From Nipponacmea schrenckii (taxonomy: Eukaryota; Mollusca; Gastropoda; Lottiidae), in NCBI GenBank assembly GCA_030562195.1, contig CM060201.1:24658067-24722066 (forward strand): a DNA stretch of 64,000 bases, in the 5' to 3' direction. Position 1 is the first letter of the stretch. Each line of letters opens with the position of its first letter. The position numbers were made by a program, and so were the translations under genes. Below are positions 53,275 to 63,245 of the stretch, one piece after another. A model generated the notes under the pieces. It ran no database searches. It was not told the origin of the DNA and saw only the letters and a program-made list of their open reading frames with translations.

Positions 53275-54425
53275 TACGTATTTCGACTTTGGCGAAAACG
53301 TATTGTAATCGTTCGGATTATTTTATTTTTTTTTTTTTTTTTTTTTTTTTGTAATTCTTGGATGAGTTTGCAGACAAACTGGTAAAAGGTGCAGAAATTC
53401 TAAATCTACAGTTGATCTTAGAATGATTTCTATTATCAAATAAAACAAAACCGGAAGTTCTATCTCTGACAGGAAGTGAGAACCGGAAGTTCAGGTTTTT
53501 TTGCTATAGCAAGTTTATTTTCAGTTCGATTTTGACCGGATTTTCAGATTTGAAAACTTCAATGTATTTGTCAACTAACAATTATAGGTTTTATGCAATT
53601 AGGTTAAATATTTTATCCACGATTTGCAATTCAATATTCAAGGGTCATCGGCAAAAATTTCAGACCGTGATTTCTCCTTTAATATAAATGGTAAAATTTT
53701 GAAACTTTACCAGTTGATAGGCGATATGTTTATAATTTTTGAAAAAATGTGAAAAAAAAAATTCCACTTCCGGTTTAGCCTCAAATGACGTAATTACGTA
53801 ACTTCCGGTCTATAACTGCTAGGTGAAAAGTGAAAACTGTTAAATAAATTACTTGTCAATAGTAATTGATTTGACCTAAATAATTAGGTCAAGCTGCCAT
53901 ATCGGCCGCCATTTTGAATTTTCGTTACAATTCTTAAATCCGAAATTCAGACACTACTGATAGACCGATTTTGATGAAATTTAGCACATAGATACAATGG
54001 ATCATTATCTACCTTTTCTTGGAGACCGATTTTCAAATTTCGTATTTTCTTTCGAATTATTTAAATTTTGATTTTTTCAAAATTAGGTCACTTTAACGGG
54101 TACGGAAGATGTGACCCACTTAATCTATGACCTTGAAAATTAGGTCAAATAATATTCAATATATTGTCTACGAGTAGATATTTTTTAATTTGGCTTACTT
54201 AAAAAAATTCATAGAGATAAGTGTACTTAAATACAGCAAAAATTGATAATTTTCATATTTTCGCCATCATTAACCGTTACGGAAGGTGTGACCTAATTAT
54301 TTTATGACTTTGAAAACTAGGTCAAATGATATTCAAAATATTGTCTAGATGTAGGTCATTGCAAATTTAGCCTACATAATATTTTAAGGCTCTCGAAATA
54401 CGTTCATAATTGTAAGCAATTCTAG
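53275..54425. mobile_element. Transposon-like insertion, 1.15 kb, first copy
   Basis: The left terminus is TACGTATTTCGACTTTGGCG, containing a TACGTATTTCG/CGAAAACGTA foldback. The right end has TCGAAATACGTTC, then a small AATTG-TAAG-CAATT hairpin immediately before CTAG. The uninterrupted site in other modules is TTTCTGTATTTCTTAAAATTG. A second copy begins at 63246 with the same first base. No ORF. A hairpin next to CTAG recalls Helitron 3' ends, but the 5' end and target do not fit cleanly. Confidence 0.7.
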
Positions 54426-55113
54426 TTCTTAAAATTGCTGTCAATCACATTTGATATACAGAATTAGGGGGACAGTAATTAAAAAAGCATTACTAGGTTT
54501 ACGTCACCGTTTAGCTATTTTCAATGTTATAAGATGCATTTGATTAAAAACTTCCAGATAAATCTAATCGTATAGAATTTGATCTATAATTTCATTTCAA
54601 TTATTTTTTGCATATCTTACATAATACTGTCTCTTTTACATTACTATTCTATTCTTCCAGGGTTCCAAGAACAAAAAAGCTGGTCTTTAGCTTTAAAGAG
54701 ACATTAAACTGGGAGGTCAATTGGGTTATGGTGGAGCACAATGTCCTAGAAGCGACTCTTGGAACGAAGCTAGGTAAGGTTTATTATTTAAGATATTATA
54801 TGCTAAACATTAACACTTTTTAAATATTTTATGTAGCAACATTAATTTTTGAAAGAACCTGCAAACCAGAAATTGTATTAACTTCACCTTTGCTGGTGGC
54901 GACCTATTGACCAGAAAAATAGTAAATTATGATCCCTTTACAATATTGCCATGGTCAACATACTTTCTAAATCCAGCCGATATTAGGTCTCACGACCACC
55001 ATTATTCGACATGACTATACATTGTGTTCAGTTTCATATTAACTGTTTGAATTCATTGAATTTTTCAATAGTTTCATATCGAATAAAAATAATTTTTTTA
55101 TTTGTGATTTTAG

Positions 55114-55617
55114 GTGTTAAGAGATAGAGCTTCACTATATTTCACAGAAATTAAGTGCTTATAGTGTGGCACGGAAGCTCACAAGGCAAGTTTTGTTTTC
55201 AATCAATGCTTTGCTTATCTCATTTAATTGTGACAATTTTACATTATTCGTTTCTTGGTATCTCATGCCTTTAAAAAGGATATGTATTTTAATATCAAAT
55301 TTGTAACTGATAGCTTAAAATGTGTATGAAATGTTATTCCTTGAATGTGTTTCATTGACCATATTGATTTTTTTTTTTTTCAGGTCAGAGGGGGTAAATC
55401 ATCTGGTAATTTACCTACCCGCAATAGTACTGCCACGATAGGAGCAATCTGTGGTCATGGTCTTTAGGACTCGTCAGACCTCCTATTCACAGATGAAGGG
55501 GAACAGATGAAGAACAGATGAAGCGGCGCCTACAGATGAAGACAAGAAACAGAAGAAGCGAATTCCTGTAATGAGTGCTCAATAAGAAGAACCAGGTCTA
55601 CAGACTAGAAGCCGCGG
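55114..55617 (+). repeat. Array module 8, terminal a-b pair
   Basis: Blocks: a 55114-55186 and b 55384-55617. Block a has TAG in place of the tryptophan codon of CLWC. Block b has a TAG near its middle and is extended at its 3' end by GCGGCGCCTACAGATGAAGA and unique sequence, ending GCCGCGG|GTAAGT. No block c follows. Confidence 0.75.
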
Positions 55618-56925
55618 GTAAGTTACAAGGAATATAGTGAACCTCTAAGCATTTACCATATTCTTTTAAGAATTATTCCTTCTATGGCACTTACCAAATG
55701 AAAATCTCCCATTCCGTACCTCTGAAGTGAAATGGACGCGTATCAAAATTTCAATATTTCAAAGGTTTTAAATTTACTGGCATTTTACCAAATGAAAATT
55801 TATTTTTTCTCTATTGAAGTTCAGTATTCTGAGTTCTCGCTTACTTTCGCTTATTAGAAATATATTACAATAATGATTACTAATATTTTTAAAGGAATAC
55901 TACCTTTGAATGAATATTTAATTTAAGTATTACAATTTGTCCTGTATTAAGAACTTGAAAATGGACGAAGCCCAGTTGCTTCCATGCGAGTCCCTCAATG
56001 TAGATGAATGTGGATTTACAAAAATGCTCAAAAATTTTGAAACAAAAAATATCATAGTTTGTACGTAGATTAATTAACTATTGTTTTCAATAAAGTACAT
56101 GTTACAATAGTCGATTAATCACAATGTGCATGGAAGTTTATACATATTCTGTTAAATCCATCAAACTAAGGCTTCAAAAAGTAGTAGTATTCCATTAAAT
56201 AATAGAAAGTAATTAAATATGCTTTTGGAAAAGATTTGAGCGATAGCTCATTTACATAGAATTTATTTTCATATTTCAGCTAAAGAGCTCAGAAGAAGAT
56301 CCAGTTTGCATTGATTGGGTGTTTCTGCATTAGTTTGACTTTTCTGCATTGAATTGACTTTTCTGCATTGATATAATTTTTCTTCATTATTAGTTCCGAA
56401 GTCTGCTCCCAGAGACTTGTTCTTACTGGTTCCTTCTAATTTAACTTTCTACTTGAGATATCGTCTATACTCAGTATTCTATTAGACCCAACTGTAAATG
56501 GGCATGGATAATCTGAGAATTTTATCGCCAAGAAGTTTGGCTAAAAACCAGCTATTAGATAGGATCTTATGACCCTTAGCTGTTATCCTTCAACTGAATT
56601 TTTCCTTCTTAAGACCTAGTCTGTTTTTGTTAGCTTTCTGCTTCCATTTTCTGGAACTCAGGTTCTTCTTTCATTCGGTGTTTCTGCACCGTTCATTTGA
56701 TACCAGACACTAAAACCAAATACCAATCAACAAGAGAACAACAGTACCAAACCAACTAATTGATACAACTGGATGCTAGATTTTATGTTATTGGCTTGTA
56801 TTTAGTTTTCGATTTTGTATTTCTCCTTGATTCGGATTTGTGTTCTTGGTTTGGTGTATTTTGCTTTGCAAAAGTTAAGGTTAGAGTTGTCAGTTAAGGT
56901 CAAACTTATTGTATTAGGTCTATAG
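55618..56925 (+). other. Sequence downstream of the array with possible further exons
   Basis: A splice-acceptor-like site (CATATTTCAG) precedes 56280. A short TTTTCTGCATTGA-TTGAC repeat covers about 56309-56385. A SINE-like fragment (AACTGTAAATGGGCATGGAT, GCCAAGAAGTTTGGC) lies at about 56478-56590. No coding sequence was recognised. Confidence 0.4.
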
Positions 56926-57180
56926 TCAAGGTTGCTGGTTGACGTTTAATACAGTTGTTGTGGTCAAGGGTCAATAATGTTGGTCGAGGTCAAAGGTAAT
57001 TAATGGTGGTCGAGGTCAAAGGTTATAAATGGTGGTCGGGGTCAAAGGTCATAAATGGTGGTCGAGGTCAGAGGTCATAAATGGTGGTCAAGGTCATTAG
57101 TGGTGGTCTAGGTCAAAGTTCAAAATTAGTATTTAAGTTCAAGGGTTCAATTTGATATATGAGTTAAAGGGTCAAAGTTT
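56926..57180. repeat. Minisatellite of about 26 bp with AGGTCA direct repeats
   Basis: The core unit is GAGGTCAAAGGTCATAAATG plus GTGGTC, about five good units between 56995 and 57120 with degenerate flanks. AGGTCA-like hexamers recur, often with 1-bp spacing. Confidence 0.8.
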
Positions 57181-60100
57181 GCGGTTTAGAACTAGTTTTA
57201 TTTTTCAGGAAATGGTAGTATGGATGAAAAAAGGGATGTTTACAAATTAAACAAATTACAGGTATAGTCATCTAAATACATTTATTGAACCAGAAACTTA
57301 ATCAAATCGCTTCGTATCCAACTATTTTTGGATGGTACAATAAACATGCCTCATATGAACAAACATTAATCAACAGATTGGATTTCAGAATAAAGGAGGC
57401 TAATGAATTTGCCATAATCGTTCGAAATGGTTTCGTTTCTTTAAAAATATGGTATTATTTGCTTTTGATTGTAGGTGGCTTTTTAAATATTATTGTGAAG
57501 CATTTGAAAGACTGAAGTTATTGGTATATAGATGTAAAGAACGTTGTTGGTGCATGGTTTCAGATGATGGTTGTTTATGGTCTAAAAGATGAAGAAGAGA
57601 AGAAGATTAGCATCAATCTTAAAATATATGGTAATTATAACATGAAGAAAATTGAAATATTTAGAGGTTTGATTGGAGTATATTTATAAAAATAACAGCT
57701 TTATTGTCAAAGAACATCGGCAAGAAAGTTTCACAATCACTTTTAGGATAAGGTTTTGAAGTACTGGGTGACAACATTTACGCAATCTCTTCAACTCTTC
57801 AACTATACATCAGACTATTAAATTCAAAGTTCTATAATCTATGGTAACTTTATAGTATATTTTTTTCATTACAGATATTGGTAGCTCTGTTAAGTAAAGG
57901 GTAGGCAGGGAGTTATCCTGCAGGGAGTTCATCGTCTCTGTCATGCCGAGATGAATTGCTGTGTAGGCAATGGTTATCGATTGATTTTTCATATGAGGTA
58001 GGTTTCTCTTTAAAGCTGACTTATTGGTGTTCTACAGATTCTGTTGTCAAGCAAATCGCATCATTTCAACGCTCTAGCAGGATGAGCTACATGCTGTCGT
58101 CGAATTTATACTATTAATTGTGTCAATATTTGAGGCCCTGTTCGCTGAAAGTCAGTTTCTGTCCTGGAAATTTGTACACTTAGATCAAAGGAAATTATGA
58201 AACAGTGGGAATACACATTAATTTTTGGTCTTTTTTCAGGTCTTGGTTATATGAATAATAGTTCTGGGCTGATGATTTAGTTTTGATCGATTCAATCATT
58301 TTTTCGACAACCAATTATACAATGAAATGGATTTTGACGAAATGGAAGCTACTGTTTAAGCACTCGTTTTACTTTCCAGAGTATCGTATTGTTTTACGAT
58401 CATATGTCTAATTTGTGTATTATTGTGTCACTCTTGGAGATGGATTGAGTCAATATTAATTTAATATTATTATATGTTATAAGCATTTCTATTTTAAATG
58501 TATTTTAAAGTCCACTGAATGTGGCATTCAGCTTATCAATTTTTATAAATGTGCATGGAACTGAAATCGCCATAGACAAATTTGAAACAGCATCTAGATT
58601 TACATTGTTCCTTTATATCTGCATCTGATAGAGATCATTAATTATGTTATTGAGTGATAATTAATTGTATGAGATATATAATATTATGTGATATGTAAGC
58701 AACATTATGGCTGTGAATCTATCAAATGAAAAAGATTAATTTCAAATCGTATGGATATTGTCTTTGTTGATATTCTTTCGATTTGTGTAAATTTTAAATT
58801 TACATTATTCCTCTGCATCTCATACAGGTATTTTGTTATTGAAAGATAATTATTTGTATAAGAATAATTATGTGGTATGTTTAACAAGGGTCTGATTCTT
58901 AAAAAAAAAAAAGATCAATTTCAAATCGTATGAATATTGTCTTTGTAAATATTCTCTTGAATTGACTATTCTGTAAATGCTTAGAAAATAAATAATGCAA
59001 ATATTCTTAGTGATCTAAAATGGCTAATTGTTTTTTGGTTAAACCACTTTGTATTTGTAACGTATGTATGTTTTTGATATTATGTATGTGTGTATTTGTA
59101 ATGTAAAAATAAATATTATCATCATGTCATGTTTGTATTCACATTGGTTGGTCATTATCAATATGGACAAATAAAATTGAATTCAATCATCTTGGATAAA
59201 AATTGCAGTTCACATCCCTTTTTGTTACACAAGGTATATTTAATATCATCTCAAGTTCACATATTGTCATACTCACACAGAAGATGTGTGTATCACCTCA
59301 GTTTTTCATAAAATATTTCATTATATAAAAATAAAATCATCAATACACATTACACATCATGTATATTATAATAAAATTATCAAACTTTATCACTTATATA
59401 TGCAGAGGATTTTCAAATATAATTATATTTCAAAGCAAAATAAGCACCCCCCCCCCTTTCCTCTTCGCAACTGTATCTGGCACGTCATTGGGCGTTTTTT
59501 TTTTTATCTAAGGGCGAAAACCTGATTTATGAGATTAACGTACAGACTACAGTTAATTGTTGGGTTTTTTCAGTGTGTATAACCGACACCGATATTTTTA
59601 TGTTACTCAGTGCTCGCTTACTATATACTCACAAAAACACGAACCATGGAATCATATTCATAATTTGGAGATTCACATTCATCAACAAATTGGAACTGTT
59701 ATTAACAAAAACTGAACGACCACAATATTTACAGACTCGCATGTTGCCGAAATTTTTGAATGTCTGCAACGGAGCTTTTAATTTAACAAGTATTTAAATA
59801 GGTTTAACCCTTATTCCATACTATTTGTCTTCAAATGTCTTATGGACTAGGATTTTTTATTTGAAATTAGCACACTTATATCCAATAAAATTCACGTGAA
59901 AATATTCCACTTGTGGTTGGCATTATCATTAACTTAAGCACCTCTGCCCAGTTGCGGAAAATACCAATAACTTCGATTACTTCACTCGAGTTTTTTCGGA
60001 TAAGGATCCTTGACTTGGATATATGAACAAACGTTTTAATGCCTGTAGAGTGAGCACGAATTGCACCACATACCTAATGGAGTGAAAAATGTTACGAAAT

Positions 60101-60240
60101 TTCGGTGAAAAAATATCGGATCATTATGAAAATCTATAGGGATCATCCTTATAATGATACTAACCCACAAAATAAAAATCAAAAGAATCCATTGAGAATT
60201 GTAGCCCTGTAGAGTAAGACTCGGCCACAAAAAATTTTCG
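57181..60240. other. AT-rich stretch; one exon-like piece and a tandem duplication
   Basis: A piece at about 57210-57261 is bounded by TTTTTCAG and ACAG|GTATAG and could be a further exon of a plus-strand transcript. A segment of about 180 bp is duplicated in tandem (58600-58760 and 58790-58940, sharing TTTCAAATCGTATG and ATATTGTCTTTG). AATAAA near 59107 is a possible polyadenylation signal. No gene was recognised. Confidence 0.4.
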
Positions 60241-60560
60241 GTGCAGAAAAAGTCGGTATTCCCGATTACATCATTCGGGATTTCTCGGTAATTTTCGGAG
60301 GACCTCTGTCTTGAATTTATAGGCGAGATTTCCCATCCAATTGCAGAAAATTTCAATTATCCCGATTACATCATTCGGGATTTCTCGAGAATTTCCGGAG
60401 GACCTCTGTCTTGAATTTATAGGCGAGATTTCCCACCCAATTGCAGAAAATTTCACTTAACCCGATTACAGCATTCGGGATTTCTCGGGAATTTCCGGAG
60501 GACCTCTGTCTTGAATAACTGAAAATACCGAATACATCACTCGGGTTTTTCGGCAATTCT
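60241..60560. repeat. Tandem repeat, exact 100 bp period, three units plus degenerate flanks
   Basis: CCCGATTACATCATTCGGGA starts at 60261, 60361 and 60461. Each unit then has TTTCTCG, TTTCCGGAGGACCTCTGTC and GGCGAGATTTCCCA. The start is itself an imperfect palindrome (TCCCGA/TCGGGA). Decayed relatives occur near 59965 and 60528. Confidence 0.92.
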
Positions 60561-61249
60561 GTTTAATGAACACGCAATTCTGTAGATTCAGAACACAGTA
60601 AATATGATGTTTTATCAAGAGTTATTTGCCTTTATTTTTTTTATATTTAAATTGCGTCTCCTGTCTAGTTTTCCAAAATATTCCTTCATTCAGATTTATG
60701 TAATATGAAACATTTGTTAGCAGTATGAAATTTTATTGTATCGATAATGTGTGAAAATTTCATCGTCCTGCTACAACTCGTTTGACCGTGACGAAGCTTC
60801 AAAGTTGGAATTTTTGAAAACATTGAAAATCGACAATATACAACAGCTTCCTGTAGGTCAAAATCCAATCCATTGGGGCCGAAATTTTTTGTCTTGAAAA
60901 TCGATTTAACTAAGGAATTAGTGTTACCCTATGCCTCCCTGAAAGTGCAAAGAAGTGGATTGCGAGAACTTATTTTTTCTGCGAAAAAGTGCCAAAACTT
61001 CCTAATTTTACAGAAACGCTTAGAAGAACTTTCCAAGTGGGTGGGATATGGAATCGAGTTTGCGGCATCGGATAGCTAAGAAATCAGTCTCTACTGCGAT
61101 TATATAGATACACTATAGTGTAGAACAATATACTTTAATACAAGCATCATTAAAACAATAATAACAGACATGAATCAGTAGATTTAAAATCCAAATATAA
61201 TTTTATTATGTTCCTTTAGCACTTGATCCACACCCTAAACCCACCAACT

Positions 61250-62340
61250 TTTATTCAAGTCTTCTTTCTGGCATTATCAAATCACAAATTTTACGTTTTT
61301 ACTGATTTTACACAAAATATAGTGACTTGGAGATTCGAGGTGTGTCTGGTTTCACCAATGTATTGTTGATTACATGAACAGGTGATCTTGTACACACAGC
61401 CTTTTGGGTGCTAGAGGTTTAGAAGGTTGAAGTTTTTCAAACACGGAGTAAAGGTTTAATTGTTTGGCCAGGCGTAAATATGGTTTCGATCCAAACAGTT
61501 TTCCTGAACATTCTTCTATTTTGGTATGATAATTTATCGAAGAAGGGGATTATGATGAAAATGATGTTAAGGTGTCTTGGTTTTTCCTGGTTTGGGTTAA
61601 GAGTTTATTATGATGGTTTTATTGAAGATGGTTTTGTGAAGGATACGGGATAGCCATTGAGATTGGTGAAATCATGAAGGTCGCGGAGTTAGTTGTCATG
61701 GTTTTCAGGATCACAGATATTGATGGCACGACAGATGAGGGTAGATATAATGTCTTTCTTGACATGGCTGAGATGGTTGGAGTGAAGTGAAGTTTTAGTG
61801 GGATTCCAGTATACATTGGTAGATAATGTAGAACCCTTTCTCTTGATCTGGATGTCTAGAAAGGGAGCTGATTGTCCGACTCAGTTTCAATTATATATTG
61901 GATGCGACTTTCTCTGCTGTTGAGATGGTTCAATAACTAGTAAGGGTTAACCGTATCTTCCAGCTTAACAAAAACGTCATCCATATTGTGGAACCAACAG
62001 GTGAGTTTGAATATTGTAGTGGGAAGGGCTTGTTCTTCAAAATGAGTCATGTAAACGTCAGTGATAAGGGGGGAGAAAGGGCGCTTGCCATGGGTATGCC
62101 TTGTAGTTGTTCATAAAGTTCATCATCACCAACTGAAATAAATGAAGTGTGAACATCTCTGAGTAAGGATAATGATGCCGTTGGTAATTAATTTGGTGTC
62201 AAGGGGGCAGGTTCTGGATTCGGTCACGGAGAATGGGCATGACCTCTTGGTGTGGGATATTGGTAAATAATTCAAATAAGTCAAATGATACTAGTTGTCC
62301 AGTGTGGTTGGCGTCTTTGAATATGCGGAGTTTTTAATGA
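61250..62340 (-). pseudogene. Degenerate Penelope-like element (RT and GIY-YIG), minus strand
   Basis: Reading the minus strand: SFDLFELFTNIPHQEV near 62250-62310 (RT palm), a region with WFHNMDDVFVKLEDTV near 61950-62000 (the [Y/H]xDD site, here MDD), then FLDIQIKRKGSTLSTNVYWN and PTKTSLHSN near 61770-61860. At the 3' end HPKGCVYKITCSCNQQYIGE and TRHTS (61330-61400) match the GIY-YIG endonuclease of Penelope-like elements. Stops and frame changes break it, so it is inactive. Confidence 0.8.
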
Positions 62341-62800
62341 AGGATGATGAAGCAGTTGATTTATCTACCAATATCCCTCGTCAAGAAACCGTGTCCATTC
62401 TAAGTGACCGAATCCAGGACCTGCCCCCTTGACACCAACTTAACTATCAACAGCATCCTAAACGTTACGTTATTAATAAATAATATATAAATATGAATAT
62501 TCCGCCACACGAAATTAAGAAAGAAGCCCATAGCATCAGTGAAGTAGGCGAAATACAATGAAATTCTTTCTCGACTTTGATGATAAAAGCGATTTGACAT
62601 TTCAATGTAATGGATCATAATATCCCTGTTGTTGACCCTCACTGGTTAATTGACATCCGTTTCTAGACATCAAAATCAAAGGAGTGGGAACTTCATTATC
62701 TATCAGTGTACACGGGAAACCCACTCACACTTCACTTCAATAACAACGATCTCAGCCAATTCAAGAAGGCATAATATCTCATCTGGTGTGACTTAACATG
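62341..62800 (+). pseudogene. Penelope-like RT fragment, plus strand, inverted relative to the previous one
   Basis: The plus strand reads VDLSTNIPRQETVSILSDRI and QDLPP near 62356-62430. Further on, FLDIKIKGVGTSLSISVYT and GNPLTLHFN lie at about 62665-62750. These are the same two RT segments as in the minus-strand copy, with the middle replaced by unrelated sequence. Confidence 0.7.
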
Positions 62801-63245
62801 AAAAGAGATGGCAAATAAATTACCGGAGACGGTCCATTACAATTTTCGGTTGGTAGTGATGGAGTTGCTTCCCCTTAACTTATATTTCCCGAATCTTCCA
62901 GTATAACCGTAATATAACCTTATGTAATATATACCAAGGTGTTGGAGATGTATGGTTGTCTAAATAGATGTACAGCTCCGTATGGAGCCCCAAAGTGATA
63001 TTGAACCGAAAGAAAACCAGGCTGTGAAGCCAGTGCGATGGTGCAGGGGCGTTATCTATAAAATGTCTAAAATTGGAGGGGTGCAAAATTGAGGTATATC
63101 TCGCGGAAGCGAGGCCCGAAGTGTCACCCTCTATGTACGCCACTGCTCTTTTGCATAAAGCAACCACCAAGGCCACCACCAGGTAACTGCAGACACTCAC
63201 TATCAGCTGTGAAGAGTGTTCCGGATCCACTGAGCCATCAGTAAT
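62801..63245. other. Spacer, possible mobile-element debris
   Basis: It contains ATATCTCGCGGAAGCGAGGC, an 8-bp CTCGC-type hairpin, and CGTTATCTATAAAATGTC. The minus frame of 116 codons has no recognised motif and is probably fortuitous. Confidence 0.35.

Larger units (their letters stand above)
52281..54773 (+). repeat. Array module 7, interrupted by a 1.15-kb insertion and an inverted block b fragment
   Basis: Blocks: a 52281-52353, b 52604 to about 52812, c 52984-53063, d 54661-54773. The a-b intron holds an inverted piece of block b (52437-52493). The c-d intron holds the 53275-54425 insertion. Block b has the longest GAACAGATGAAG run of the array. Confidence 0.85.
34600..55617 (+). other. 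Tandemly amplified four-exon module array; putative spliced transcript, coding status unclear
   Basis: Four exon-like blocks (a about 73 nt, b about 170-200, c about 79, d about 113) recur in fixed order a-b-c-d. A divergent c-d pair (35515, 36160) is followed by seven modules and a terminal a-b pair. Block b starts at 38872, 40109, 41775, 43501, 49254, 50916, 52604 and 55384, a period of about 1.66 kb once two insertions are removed. Each block follows a pyrimidine tract plus AG and ends at a donor-like site: a at AAG|GCAAGT, c at ACG|GTCAGT, d at CTAG|GTAAGG. Blocks are far more alike between modules than the sequence between them in the outer modules. A possible first exon ends at 34654 (AACCG|GTAAGT). 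No frame stays open through a-b-c-d: block d has TGA or TAG in most frames and the d to a join stops at once. The family is not recognised. I infer a spliced RNA, noncoding or with small ORFs. Confidence 0.55.

Noticed and set aside
62880..63230. 116-codon minus-strand frame
   Set aside because: No family resemblance; flanked by retroelement debris and a hairpin-rich repeat; probably fortuitous.
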